Positions 48,160-57,214 of a stretch of DNA of 64,000 nucleotides are shown one piece after another. The position numbers and the translations under genes were made by a program. The notes below the pieces were generated by a model, which had not been told where the DNA came from, ran no database searches, and worked only from the letters and a program-made list of their open reading frames with translations. Location: NCBI GenBank assembly GCA_019634625.1, contig JAHCBA010000001.1, positions 248,001 through 312,000 of the forward strand. Reading direction: 5' to 3'. Source of the DNA: Verrucomicrobiia bacterium (GTDB lineage Bacteria > Verrucomicrobiota > Verrucomicrobiia > Limisphaerales > CAIMTB01). Every line of letters starts with the position of its first letter. Position 1 is the first letter of the stretch.

Positions 48160-48849
48160 TCAATAACCGAGACTCTTCGGCTGGCCTTCGAGGACCTCCG
48201 CCAGATTGTCCTGCGTGACAATCAGCGGCTCCCCGGTGCGCGCATCCACCACCACCGCCGCCAGAATCTTGCCACTCCGGAACGCCGCCGCGGCCCGCGC
48301 CGGCGACCCGAGCACACGCAGGTCAGGCAGCAGCAGACCGAATCCGCGCGGATCACCCTCCTCCCAGACCTTCAATCCCTCCACGCCAATCGGCAGGCCG
48401 ATCAAACTCACAATCACCCGGCACTCCGGATGCTCCTCCGCCAGCCGGTCCACCGAGGCGGGCTCAACCAGGAAACTCAACGGCGTCCGTGAATCGGGCG
48501 GGATGATGACGGAGGCGGGATCCGTGTGGTATTCCGGTCGGATCTCCGGAAAGACCACCTTCAACTCCGACCGGGATCCAAGCCCCTCCCGCAGGCCCCG
48601 GGTTCCCGCCCGCTCGAACCGCCCCGTGTCATCGCGACGCCCCGAATCGCGGGCGAACGGATTGGACAGCACCAGCACGGGACTGCCCGGACGCATCCCG
48701 GCGAGGGTCTCTCCCAGCAACTTCATGGCCCGCTGCCGGGCATCGAGAGCCTCGCCCCGCGGACCCGAGGGCCGCAGCACCAGCACCAGGGCCACCGCCG
48801 CGACCGCCGCCAACCCTGCCCCCAGCAGAATCCTCCTTGGCGGGGTCAC
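48160..48849 (-). CDS. Single-pass membrane protein of unknown function
   Basis: 229 residues. The GTG start (48847-48849) overlaps the stop of the prepilin-like gene by GTGA, which fixes it. One N-terminal transmembrane helix ([17 protein letters not shown]) leads to a soluble exported domain containing [36 protein letters not shown] and [21 protein letters not shown] do not recognise a family. Coupling to the prepilin-like protein suggests a linked envelope role; 17 bp separate it from the esterase gene. Confidence 0.75.
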   Translation of the reverse strand: MTPPRRILLGAGLAAVAAVALVLVLRPSGPRGEALDARQRAMKLLGETLAGMRPGSPVLVLSNPFARDSGRRDDTGRFERAGTRGLREGLGSRSELKVVFPEIRPEYHTDPASVIIPPDSRTPLSFLVEPASVDRLAEEHPECRVIVSLIGLPIGVEGLKVWEEGDPRGFGLLLPDLRVLGSPARAAAAFRSGKILAAVVVDARTGEPLIVTQDNLAEVLEGQPKSLGY

Positions 48850-49535
48850 GGGAAATACCCGGGAATGGTGTCCTGCCCGAACAGCGCCGGAATTCGCAAC
48901 GCCTCGAGCCGGGCCCGGTTCATCCCTTCCGCATGCCCGTCCAAGAACCACCCGTTCGCCGAACGGTTGTGGCGTGCATGCACCTCGTCCGTCGCGTTGG
49001 TCCGGAAGTTGTGAAACTGTACCGCCCCCATTCCCCGCCGTCCCCGGCTGGTCGTATCCGCCAGATGGACGTATTCCGTCGGATTGGGAACCGCCGTGAC
49101 CACCACATTCTCGTTGAACTCGCCCGTCGTCACCTCCCGCGGCGGATCCGACCACACGCCGAAGGTCTGGAACCAGTTCGTGAAGTCACGCGGCCGGTAG
49201 GACGGGCAGAGGAAGATCGATCGCGATCCCGCCGCCTGGTTCGAGTACAGCAACCCCCCCCACGTAAACTGCACGTCCAGCGGCGCGGCAATCTGAATGC
49301 GACCCTCGTGCGAGTCGGCGTAGAGGAGCGCAAACAACCCGACCTGCTTGAGATTGTTCAAACAGTGGATCTGGCTGGCCTTGGCCTTGGACTGACTCAG
49401 CGCCGGCAACAACATCCCGGCCAGAATCGCAATGATGGCGATCACCACCAGCAACTCGATCAGCGTGAACCCTTTCCGCGTGAATCCTTGGGAATCTCCG
49501 GAAGACATCCCCCTGCCCTTCGTACCCTTCTTCAT
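48846..49535 (-). CDS. Type II secretion/pilin-like protein with DUF1559-style prepilin leader
   Basis: 229 residues from the ATG at 49533-49535; a second ATG at 49508 is possible. The leader peptide ends in GFTRKG, followed by the pseudopilin helix [20 protein letters not shown], cleaved and methylated by prepilin peptidase. The mature part has [20 protein letters not shown] and a C-terminal H-x-DGHAEGM block typical of the many PVC prepilin-like proteins. These are envelope or secretion-related, of unknown individual function. It is the first gene of a three-gene operon and overlaps the next by 4 bp. Confidence 0.9.
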   Translation of the reverse strand: MKKGTKGRGMSSGDSQGFTRKGFTLIELLVVIAIIAILAGMLLPALSQSKAKASQIHCLNNLKQVGLFALLYADSHEGRIQIAAPLDVQFTWGGLLYSNQAAGSRSIFLCPSYRPRDFTNWFQTFGVWSDPPREVTTGEFNENVVVTAVPNPTEYVHLADTTSRGRRGMGAVQFHNFRTNATDEVHARHNRSANGWFLDGHAEGMNRARLEALRIPALFGQDTIPGYFP

Positions 49536-49753
49536 AATCTCACCTGCCCCACTCCCCGCCGCGATCCAGCATGCCCCTCCCCCTCGGGACCACCTACCCT
49601 GCGATCCCTCTCGGAAGGGCCTCGGTCCGGGTCGGGCTCCGGGTCTGGATCTGCGATCGGCCATGAAACGGCGTTCCTTGCCTTAGTTTCATCCAGTGTC
49701 TTCAGGCGCTCGCCGCACGTTCAAGTGAAATCCAGCCCTTCCTGAACGCCGCA

Positions 49754-49912
49754 GTGCATCCCGGAGTTGTCGGTAGAGGTGCGAACTCCGCCAAGCGGCG
49801 CTCCGGAGGGCCGAGTTCCACGAGGCCGCAACGGTGTGGAGCGTTGGGTTGAGGACTCGCGGAGCTCGTCCCTCCGGTTCGCTGGCTCGGTACCGACAAC
49901 TTGGGGATGCAC
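49754..49912. repeat. 159-bp palindromic element, copy A4
   Basis: Ends GTGCATCCCGGAGTTGTCGG and CCGACAACTTGGGGATGCAC as in A1. The inner arms read CTCCGGAGGG and CCCTCCGG: relative to A1 (TCGGAGGG / CCCTCCGA) a T-A pair has become C-G, a compensatory change. It lies between the divergent prepilin-like and LysRS genes. The rest of 49536-49980 shows no gene. Confidence 0.85.
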
Positions 49913-49980
49913 CGGGACGCGATCGGCCCCCACTTTTTTGCTCCATCCGGCCACCCGCCCTCTGCTATCTCCACTCCCCC

Positions 49981-51885
49981 GTGTCCAACACCACGCTCGC
50001 CGAGATTCGCCAGACCCGGCTCGACAAGGCCGCCACCTTGCGGGCGAAGGGCCTCAACCCCTACCCGTCCACATCCCGACGGTCCCACTACGCTCAAGCC
50101 GTCCTCGACAGCTTCGCCACCCTCGAAGGACAGGAGGTAACTGTCGCCGGACGCCTCATGTCCCTCCGCGACCAGGGCGCCCTCGCCTTCGCCCATCTCC
50201 AGGATCAGTCCGGCCGCCTCCAACTCTTCCTTCGCAAAAACCTCGTCGCCCCCACCGACGCCGCCACCGGCTGCCTCGGCTTCGCCGACCTCCACCTCGC
50301 CGATCTCGGCGACATCGTCGAGGCCACCGGCAAGGTGATGCGAACCCAGCGCGGCGAGATCAGCGTCCTGGTCGAAAGCCTTCGCCTCCTCACCAAGGCG
50401 ATCCGCCCCCTCCCGGACCAGTGGTCCGGCCTGAAGGACCGCGAACAGGTCCTTCGCAAACGCTACCTCGACACCACCCTCGAACCCGCCAGCCGGGACC
50501 GCTTCGCCCTCGTGGCCCGCATGGTCGCCGCCATCCGCACCTTCCTCGCCGGACGCGGCTTCCTCGAATTCAACACCCCGGTCATCCAGCCCCAGTACGG
50601 CGGCGGCACCGCCAAGCCGTTCAAGACCCACGTCAATGCCCTCGGCGTGGACATGTACCTCGCCATCTCCCACGAGCTCTACCTCAAGCGCCTCATCGCC
50701 GCCGGATACGACAAGGTCTTCACCATCGGCCGTTACTTCCGCAACGAAGGCATCGACCGCTCCCATCATCCCGAGTTCTCCATGGTCGAAACCATGACCG
50801 CCTACGAGAACTACGAGTACAACATGCAGCTCGTCGAAGACCTCTTCCGTCACGTCGCCGTCGAGGTCTTCGGACGCACCACCTTCACGGTCAAGGGCCA
50901 TACCGTCGATTTCGCCGCCCCCTGGCGCCGTCTCCGCATGGTCGAGGCCGTCAAGGAACGCTGCGGCATCGACTTCGCCGCGGCAGCTTCCACCGACGAC
51001 GCCAACGCCCACCTCGCCACCCTCGGCATCGCCGAACCCCAACCCTCGCCGGGCCATGCCCTGGTCAAGGCCTTCGAGGTCCTCGTCGAACCCACCCTCG
51101 TCCAGCCCACCCTCATCTTGGGTCATCCCATCGAGATCTCCCCCCTCGCCAAACCCATGGCCGACGACCCGCGCTTCGTCGAGCGCTTCGAAATCTTCAT
51201 CGGCGGCATGGAGTGCGGTGACAACTGGAGCGAACAGAACGATCCCGCCCAGCTCCTCGAAACCTGGCGCCATGCCTACCGCGAGGCGGAACGCGACGAG
51301 GGCAGGTTCCACACCCTCGACTTCGACTTCATCGAGTGCCTCGAGTACGGCCTCCCCCCCACCACCGGCATCGGCCCCGGCGTCGAACGCATGGCCATGA
51401 TCTTCTGCGAACAGGAGAACATCGACGATGTCATCTTCTTCCCCCTCATGCGCCCGGTCGTCACCCCCATCAATGCCCAGCTCTATGGCATCGAAAAAGC
51501 CCCCGATCCCGCCCCGGTGGACTGGTCGGGGGCCGCGACAGTGACGCTCGACGAATGCAAGCGACTCTGCCGCGATGGCGCCCTCGCCCCGCGCGTCTCG
51601 AACCTCATCGTTCGTCCCCACGTCCGGATGTGGTCCGCCATCGCCCCCTCCGCGGTCATCCGGTTCACCGCCCACGCCGACATCGAGGGCTTCCTCCCGC
51701 ACGGCACCCTGCGTGTCACCGGTCTCCACCTGCCCCACGACACCAACGAACCCCAAACCGCCGCCGCTGAACTCACCGAGTTCCTGAACACCCAATTCCC
51801 CGGGGCGAGCGTTACCGTCGAGCTGCCCGCCCAACCTCCCGCCCCGCCCACCGCCCCCCCCCAGATCGATCCGGTCAACCCCTGA
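49981..51885 (+). CDS. lysS: Class II lysyl-tRNA synthetase with C-terminal extension
   Basis: 634 residues from the GTG at 49981 (VSNTTLAEIRQTRLDK). The N-terminal OB-fold anticodon domain fills about 45-150. The catalytic core has motif 2 (TIGRYFRNEGIDRSHHPEF), LGHPIEISPLAKPM and motif 3 (GIGPGVERMAMIF). It charges tRNA-Lys with lysine. The core ends near residue 495 (FFPLMRP); about 140 further residues are not part of ordinary LysRS (about 500 residues), including RFTAHADIEGFLPHGTLRV and a Pro-rich tail. I do not recognise that extension. The stop overlaps the convergent gene by 11 bp. Confidence 0.94.
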   Translation: MSNTTLAEIRQTRLDKAATLRAKGLNPYPSTSRRSHYAQAVLDSFATLEGQEVTVAGRLMSLRDQGALAFAHLQDQSGRLQLFLRKNLVAPTDAATGCLGFADLHLADLGDIVEATGKVMRTQRGEISVLVESLRLLTKAIRPLPDQWSGLKDREQVLRKRYLDTTLEPASRDRFALVARMVAAIRTFLAGRGFLEFNTPVIQPQYGGGTAKPFKTHVNALGVDMYLAISHELYLKRLIAAGYDKVFTIGRYFRNEGIDRSHHPEFSMVETMTAYENYEYNMQLVEDLFRHVAVEVFGRTTFTVKGHTVDFAAPWRRLRMVEAVKERCGIDFAAAASTDDANAHLATLGIAEPQPSPGHALVKAFEVLVEPTLVQPTLILGHPIEISPLAKPMADDPRFVERFEIFIGGMECGDNWSEQNDPAQLLETWRHAYREAERDEGRFHTLDFDFIECLEYGLPPTTGIGPGVERMAMIFCEQENIDDVIFFPLMRPVVTPINAQLYGIEKAPDPAPVDWSGAATVTLDECKRLCRDGALAPRVSNLIVRPHVRMWSAIAPSAVIRFTAHADIEGFLPHGTLRVTGLHLPHDTNEPQTAAAELTEFLNTQFPGASVTVELPAQPPAPPTAPPQIDPVNP

Positions 51886-52438
51886 TCGATCCTCCTCCCG
51901 CCTTCAACACCTCCAGCAGCCGGCCCACCTCCTCCATCTGCTCCCGCGCCTGGTCCAGATACCGCCGCGCCTCCCCATCGTACCCGTCCACGGAAGCCGA
52001 CCAGACCCGGTTCAGATACCGCTCCCCCGCCGCGAACCGGTTCATCACCTCGGCGTACGCCGGCAACCCGTACCGCCCGATCAGCGCCCGCCGCGCCTCC
52101 GCAAACCGGCTCAGATCGTCCCGCACCGTCCGGTCGATCCATTCGTGCAGCGTCTCCGGCCCGTCCCCCGACGCCACCCGCGCGTTGATCTCCCGGAGAT
52201 GGCCGTTGATCCGCCCGATCGACTCCTCCAGCACCCGCGTGTCCCGTTCGCCCGCCGCAACGTCCCCCAGGACCTGGGACCGCGCCCGCCTCACCAGTCC
52301 CACGCCCGCCACGGCCAGTCCCAGCGCCGGAATGAACAGGCCCCACACCACCCGATCCTCCTCCGTCTGCACCGCCAGGAGTGCGGCCAACACCACCCCC
52401 GCCGTCAGCAATCCGTATCCCCATCGCTTCAACTTCAT
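51875..52438 (-). CDS. Small membrane protein with helical domain, unknown function
   Basis: 187 residues. Its ATG (52436-52438) overlaps the stop of the OPT transporter gene by ATGA, so they are translationally coupled. Two short transmembrane helices (GLLTAGVVLAALLAV, GLFIPALGLAVAGVGLV) are followed by a charged, helical domain (VLEESIGRINGHLREINARV ... DQAREQMEEVGRLLEVLKAG), likely coiled coil. No family recognised. The operon position suggests an accessory role for the transporter. It overlaps the end of lysS by 11 bp on the opposite strand. Confidence 0.8.
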   Translation of the reverse strand: MKLKRWGYGLLTAGVVLAALLAVQTEEDRVVWGLFIPALGLAVAGVGLVRRARSQVLGDVAAGERDTRVLEESIGRINGHLREINARVASGDGPETLHEWIDRTVRDDLSRFAEARRALIGRYGLPAYAEVMNRFAAGERYLNRVWSASVDGYDGEARRYLDQAREQMEEVGRLLEVLKAGGGSIRG

Positions 52439-54171
52439 CCCGCACCTCCTCCCGCCCGCAGCACCGCCACAATGGCATGCCCCACCCCGACCAGCGCCTC
52501 CCCCACGATCAATCCCGCCGCCACCGGAATCCCTGTCTCCTCGCTGAACCGCGTTCCCTTCCACCGGTCGCACGCCAGTCGCGCCACCGTCCCCACCGTG
52601 TAGGTCAGAACCACATAGAACGGCAGATAGAAACCCAGCCCCACCAGGATCCCCAGACCCCCTATCCCGCTCGCGCTCAACACCGCGCCCAGTCCCGCCC
52701 CCGCGAGATACTTCTGAATCGGAATGTCCCCGCCCAGGATCCCCGTGATCACTCCTGCCAGCGCCTGACCCTGCGGCGCCGGATACTTGTCGCCCCCCAG
52801 CGGCGCATCCCGGTGCAAGAAGAACAGCAGCCACAACACCAGCGGCGGCCCCAGCCAGACCCCCAGGAACTGCGCCACCTGCTGCCGCCGCGGCGTCGCC
52901 CCCACGAGATACCCCGTCTTCAAGTCCAGCATCAGATCGGTCGCCTGCGCCATCGCCACACACGCCGCCGCCCCCACCAGGACCGCCGCCACCACCGCCA
53001 TCCGGTCCCCAAGCCCCGCCCCGATCAACAGAAACAGCGTCACCGCAATCAACGTCATCCCCGACAACGGCGACCAGTTGGTCCGCCCGATGCACTCCGA
53101 CAGAATCACCCCCGCCATCCAGATCCACAGCGTCCCCAGCACCGCCATCGTCACCCCGCGTCCCCACGTCATGTTCGGCACCGCGTTGGCCGCCAGCACC
53201 AACAGCAGCACAAACGCCCCCGCCACCGCCGCGTACAACAACCCGATCGGCATCTCATCCCGTGCCGCCACCGACCCCGACCTCGCCGCCGCCTGCATGC
53301 TCCGCACCGCGCTCACCATCATCGGCAACGCCAGCACCACCCCCATCAGCGCCCCGCCCACCAGCATCCCGATCCCAACCGGACGGAACAATTCGTTCTG
53401 CAAATAGCGCGTCACTCCCTGCCCCCGTTCCGCCAGCACGTCCGCCCCCGGCAGCAGTCCCTGAACATTCAGCACCGGCGCCAGCACCCAGTAACACAGG
53501 AACCCGCCGATCACGAAGAACACCCCGCCCCGACCCGACAGGAATCCCACCCCGACGGTCATCAACGAGACGTACCACGTCGCGTTCAGAAACGCCGGGA
53601 GCCCCAGCCACCGCCCGACCGGCGCGGTCCCGAAGTCCGCGGCCAGACTCGCCGCATGCACCAACCCGCTCACCGCCGCCCCGCCCAGCAGCAGCCACGC
53701 CTTCCGCACCCCCGCCCCCGGCGACTTCAGAATGGCCGCCACCGCCTGCCCCCCGGGAAACGCCAGCCGCTCGAAGTCGATCATCTGCTTCCGCAAGGGA
53801 ATGATGAACGCGATCCCCAGGATCCCCCCGGTGATGCAACCCAGCACGGTCACCGGCACGTTGAAATCCGTGTACCCCAGGATGAACAACGCCGGCAGCG
53901 AAAACACCATCCCCGCCGACGCCGCATTCACCGCGCTGGCCAGACTCTGGTTGATGTTGTTCTCGACGATGCTCCGGCGCCGCAACAAACCCCGCAGAAT
54001 CCCGAATCCCAGGATCGCCGCCAGTTCCGAACCCTCGATCGAAAACCCCAGCTTCAAACTCGCGTATCCCACGCTCAACGCGATGATCGCCCCCAGGAAA
54101 TACCCCACCAGCACCGCCGTCCACGTCAGCTCCGGATACGGTCGGCTCGACTCGGTCGCAACAGCCTTCAT
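52435..54171 (-). CDS. OPT family oligopeptide transporter
   Basis: 578 residues from the ATG at 54169-54171, with about 14-16 hydrophobic helices. Recognised from ELTWTAVLVGYFLGAIIALS, NINQSLASAVNAASAGMVF, the FPGGQAVA block and LMLDLKTGYLVGATPRRQQ, which are OPT signatures. Members take up oligopeptides or metal-chelate compounds with protons. The substrate is not predictable. It lies directly upstream of, and overlaps by 4 bp, the small membrane protein gene. Confidence 0.9.
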   Translation of the reverse strand: MKAVATESSRPYPELTWTAVLVGYFLGAIIALSVGYASLKLGFSIEGSELAAILGFGILRGLLRRRSIVENNINQSLASAVNAASAGMVFSLPALFILGYTDFNVPVTVLGCITGGILGIAFIIPLRKQMIDFERLAFPGGQAVAAILKSPGAGVRKAWLLLGGAAVSGLVHAASLAADFGTAPVGRWLGLPAFLNATWYVSLMTVGVGFLSGRGGVFFVIGGFLCYWVLAPVLNVQGLLPGADVLAERGQGVTRYLQNELFRPVGIGMLVGGALMGVVLALPMMVSAVRSMQAAARSGSVAARDEMPIGLLYAAVAGAFVLLLVLAANAVPNMTWGRGVTMAVLGTLWIWMAGVILSECIGRTNWSPLSGMTLIAVTLFLLIGAGLGDRMAVVAAVLVGAAACVAMAQATDLMLDLKTGYLVGATPRRQQVAQFLGVWLGPPLVLWLLFFLHRDAPLGGDKYPAPQGQALAGVITGILGGDIPIQKYLAGAGLGAVLSASGIGGLGILVGLGFYLPFYVVLTYTVGTVARLACDRWKGTRFSEETGIPVAAGLIVGEALVGVGHAIVAVLRAGGGAG

Positions 54172-54241
54172 CGCGGGCCCACAAACAACCATCCCCGCCC
54201 CCTCCCCGCCAAGCCTTTTGCCCCGGGGACTCGGCACCCCT

Positions 54242-54330
54242 GGCGCATCTCAGCGTCCCGCCGCCGGCCTTCCACCGTGATCGCACTCAACCCGAAGGGC
54301 GGTACCCGGGCTCGCCCCCGCAACGAGGCG
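54242..54330. repeat. Partial dispersed repeat B3
   Basis: Starts GGCGCATCTCAG (54242-54253) and carries the core CAACCCGAAGGGCGGTAC, as B1 and B2 do. It then fades. It is upstream of the OPT gene, in the gap 54172-54779. Confidence 0.55.
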
Positions 54331-54381
54331 CTGGCGCACCTTGGTCCGACTCTCGGATCCCCCACGCATCAAGTTCAAGTT

Positions 54382-54485
54382 AATAGGACTGACAATGTAT
54401 TGTTGACCCAGACCAAGTGAGATAATGGGCCGGCCATTCTAATGTTGATGCTGATAAATAATGGGACTGACAGGCTACTGTTGAC
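54382..54485. repeat. Cluster D3 of 26-bp motifs
   Basis: AATAGGACTGACAATGTATT then GTTGAC at 54382-54407, a diverged copy starting at 54424, and AATGGGACTGACAGGCTACT then GTTGAC at 54460-54485. It is the same family as D1 and D2. Confidence 0.65.
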
Positions 54486-54545
54486 TCGGAGGGTCGCTGG
54501 AGATTCGGGTCGGGACCACAACACGGGATCCGCATTGCCCTGCCC

Positions 54546-54683
54546 ATGCCTTTCCGTCATCCTTGCCGCGTCGTGAATTCCGCCGGGAACATTCTCCGTC
54601 GTCGCGGCGCCCCCAAGGGCGCCGCCCGGGCCGCTGCCTGGGTAGAGGCGGCCGGCGGTGGCTTTCCGGACGATTCGCGCTGA
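54546..54683 (+). CDS. Candidate small ORF before a terminator-like hairpin
   Basis: 46 codons, ATG to TGA, encoding a basic 45-residue peptide with NSAGNILRRRGAPKGAARAA. It ends 23 bp before the hairpin at 54707-54738. I recognise no family and see no strong ribosome-binding site. It could equally be the upstream part of a structured leader RNA for the EamA gene. Confidence 0.25.
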   Translation: MPFRHPCRVVNSAGNILRRRGAPKGAARAAAWVEAAGGGFPDDSR

Positions 54684-54706
54684 ATCCAGCATCCCATCGT
54701 TCCTGA

Positions 54707-54742
54707 AAGCCCGCCGCTTGTGCCCGGCGGGTTTTGTGTTTC
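54707..54742 (+). terminator. Intrinsic terminator or attenuator upstream of the EamA gene
   Basis: CCCGCCG and CGGCGGG form a perfect stem around the loop CTTGTGCC, followed by TTTTGTGTTT, the best intrinsic terminator in the window. It points toward and ends 38 bp before the EamA start, so it either ends an upstream transcript or attenuates the transporter. Confidence 0.65.
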
Positions 54743-54779
54743 CCCCGGCAGGCAACGGTCCCAGGGAACCCCGTATCCC

Positions 54780-55787
54780 ATGTCACCGCCCGATTCCCCC
54801 CCCGCCGCGTCACCCCGGCCGCCCCTCGTCTGGGGCGCGCTGTTTATCGTGTACGTCGTCTGGGGCTCCACCTACCTCGCGATCAAGGTGGCCATCGAAA
54901 CCATGCCGCCCCTCCTCATGGCCGGCGCCCGATTCGCAATCGCCGGCGGACTGCTCTACGGACTCCTTCGCCTCCAGGGCCGGCGCCTGGGAGGCCTGGT
55001 GCCCTGGCGCAATGCCTTCCTCGTCGGCACCGCCCTCCTCGCCGGCGGCAATGGCGGCGTCTCCTGGGCCGAACAAACCGTTCCCTCCGGCATCGCCGCC
55101 CTCGTGATCGGAAGTGTCCCCCTCTGGTTCGCCCTCGTGGACTGGGTCCGCCCGGGAGGCACCGCCCCTTCACGCCGCACCTGGACCGGCATCGCCCTCG
55201 GTTTCGCCGGCCTCGGCATCCTCGGCGCCCCTGCCGTCGCCGGACAACCGGTCGATCCCGCCGGGTTCGCCGTGCTGCTCGTTGCCTGCGTCTTCTGGGC
55301 CAGCGGTTCGATCTATTCCCGCCACACCCCCAACCCTGGCTCCCCGTGGCTCACCGTCGGCGCCCAGATGCTCTGCGGGGGACTGGTCCTCCTCGTTGCC
55401 TCCGCCGTCTCCGGTGAAGCCGCGACGTTCGACTGGCGCGGCGTGTCGGCCCGTTCCTTCTGGGCACTCGTCTATCTGATCGTCGCCGGTTCGTGGATCG
55501 GCTTCAGCGCCTACATCTGGCTCCTCCGTGCCACCACCCCCGCCCGGGTGTCCTCGTACGCCTATGTCAATCCCGTCGTTGCCGTCCTCCTCGGCTGGGC
55601 CGTGCTCGGCGAACCCCTTACCCCCCGGATCGGCATCGCCGCCACGGTCATCCTCACCGGCGTCATCGCCCTTACCCTGCCCGCCCGCCGTCCGACCCGT
55701 CCGCCTTGCGAAGGGCCCGCTGGGGACCCGTGCTCATCGGAAACAATCCCGGACAGCACCCGAACCGCTCGTGAAACGCCTGGCTGA
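54780..55787 (+). CDS. EamA family (DMT) transporter
   Basis: 335 residues from the ATG at 54780. Ten hydrophobic segments and two EamA repeats: the first begins VVWGSTYLAIKVAIETMPPL, the second WASGSIYSRHT onward, with the late SYAYVNPVVAVLLGWAVLGE block. It resembles YedA/RhaT-type exporters of amino acids or other metabolites. A terminator-like hairpin 38 bp upstream suggests attenuation. The last 116 bp overlap the 3' end of the convergent AraC-type gene; the C-terminal tail after the last helix is Pro/Thr/Glu-rich. Confidence 0.93.
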   Translation: MSPPDSPPAASPRPPLVWGALFIVYVVWGSTYLAIKVAIETMPPLLMAGARFAIAGGLLYGLLRLQGRRLGGLVPWRNAFLVGTALLAGGNGGVSWAEQTVPSGIAALVIGSVPLWFALVDWVRPGGTAPSRRTWTGIALGFAGLGILGAPAVAGQPVDPAGFAVLLVACVFWASGSIYSRHTPNPGSPWLTVGAQMLCGGLVLLVASAVSGEAATFDWRGVSARSFWALVYLIVAGSWIGFSAYIWLLRATTPARVSSYAYVNPVVAVLLGWAVLGEPLTPRIGIAATVILTGVIALTLPARRPTRPPCEGPAGDPCSSETIPDSTRTARETPG

Positions 55788-56679
55788 AATGGCTCAGGCT
55801 GGAGTACCCGACCTCCATCGCCGCCTCGGTCACGTTGAACCGGCCCGACCGGAGCAGCTCGGCCGCCCGTTCCAGACGCAGTTGCCGCAGGTACTGCGGC
55901 AGGGTCATCCCCATCTCCGACGAGAAGGTCCGGCTCAGGTAATACGGACTGCACCCCACCAATCGTCCCAGTTCCTCCAACCCGGGCGGCTCGGACAGCC
56001 GTTCCCTCAGGATGGCCACGACCTTCTCGACCCGCGCATGCGCCAGCCGCCGCGCCCGGGCACAAAACAGCTCGCGATCGTCCGAGGGTTGAAAGAGCAA
56101 TTCGACCACCAGCTCGATTGCCTTGGCCTGATACCAGAGCACCTGCCCCTCCAGCAGCACCGGCGGCCGCCGCAATGTGCCCAGCAGCGCCTGCTGCCGT
56201 GCCGACAGCGGAAGTGACGCCCCCACCCCCGATCGCGCCCGGTCGCTCCCCACCAGCGCCTGCACCACCGGGTGCAACCACGCCCGGTACCCGTTCAGAT
56301 GCCGCCGCAGGAACTCCGCCGACAGCTCGACGGTGATGAACCGATGCCGCTTGTGCGCCCGCCGCTGCGCCGAGATTGTCCCCACTCCACAGACATAGAA
56401 TCCCGCCATTCGCGGCCGGAACTCCAGGACGTTTCCCGCCGCCGTCACCTGCCCTTCCCCCTCGAAGTTCAGGCAGATCTCCACGCTCCCCGCATGGAAA
56501 CTCCGGCTCCAATCCACATCGCTCCCAGCCTCGAAATCGTGCCACTCGAAACTGAAACCATGCCGCCGGAAACTCCCCCCCAGATGCCGCCAGTCCGCCC
56601 CCACCGACGTCCATACGGCCCCCTCCCGTGTCGCCGGACCGGAAACCTTGTCTTCGTCATGGTTGCCTTCGGTGGACAT
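55672..56679 (-). CDS. AraC family transcriptional regulator
   Basis: 335 residues. The N-terminal cupin-like domain (SVEICLNFEGEGQVTA, FRPRMAGFYVCG) would bind an effector. The C-terminal AraC domain at about 220-320 has two helix-turn-helix units, PGLEELGRLVGCSPYYLSRTF and FNVTEAAMEVGYSSLSHFSQAFHERFG in part. Its stop lies inside the EamA gene, giving a convergent 116-bp overlap that could couple their expression through antisense transcription. Control of the neighbouring transporter is possible but inferred. Confidence 0.93.
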   Translation of the reverse strand: MSTEGNHDEDKVSGPATREGAVWTSVGADWRHLGGSFRRHGFSFEWHDFEAGSDVDWSRSFHAGSVEICLNFEGEGQVTAAGNVLEFRPRMAGFYVCGVGTISAQRRAHKRHRFITVELSAEFLRRHLNGYRAWLHPVVQALVGSDRARSGVGASLPLSARQQALLGTLRRPPVLLEGQVLWYQAKAIELVVELLFQPSDDRELFCARARRLAHARVEKVVAILRERLSEPPGLEELGRLVGCSPYYLSRTFSSEMGMTLPQYLRQLRLERAAELLRSGRFNVTEAAMEVGYSSLSHFSQAFHERFGCCPGLFPMSTGPQRALRKADGSDGGRAG

Positions 56680-56767
56680 CGCCTTTTCGGCCTGGTTTTC
56701 AACTCCGGCTGCCCCCCCGGAATGGTCCTTCCCTCCGCCCGGCGCCGTTCTCCAAGGCGAGCCCCCG

Positions 56768-57058
56768 TCAGTGGGCCGGCTGCCGGATGGTCACGTCACC
56801 CCCCAGCACCTTGACGCAGCAGGCCAGACGGAACTTCTCCGGATCCCGGTTCCACTGGTCCAGCACGTCCAGCTCCTCCGGAGTCGGCTCCTCCAGATGG
56901 GCCATGCCGCTCACCACCTCGACCACGCAGGTGCCGCACGAGCAATTGAAGCATCCCGCCTCCATCTCCACCCCCGCCTTCTCCCCCGCCTCCAGAAGCA
57001 ACTCTCCAACCTCCACTTCGGCGGTCACATCGGCAGGCAGTACAGTCACTTTGGGCAT
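56768..57058 (-). CDS. [2Fe-2S] ferredoxin
   Basis: 96 residues, usual plant/adrenodoxin-type size. Cluster cysteines are Cys36, Cys41 and Cys44 in GCFNCSCGTC, with an extra Cys39, and the fourth ligand in LACCVKV (Cys80 or Cys81). The GDVTIR end is typical. An electron carrier in the cytosol; no partner reductase or oxygenase is adjacent. It lies 88 bp upstream of the AraC gene's start on the same strand order and is divergent from the TPR gene. Confidence 0.93.
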   Translation of the reverse strand: MPKVTVLPADVTAEVEVGELLLEAGEKAGVEMEAGCFNCSCGTCVVEVVSGMAHLEEPTPEELDVLDQWNRDPEKFRLACCVKVLGGDVTIRQPAH

Positions 57059-57214
57059 GAGGCGTCGGGGGGTCCGTCCAGTCGAACCGGCCGGGAAACG
57101 TATGGCCCCGCTCCCCGCCCGGTCAAGAAGCGCGGCTTTCTGCTTGCACCCCGGGCGTGCGCCTCAATCGTTCACCCCGTGAGTCAACCGGATCCGTTGC
57201 GCAAGTCGGCCCGC

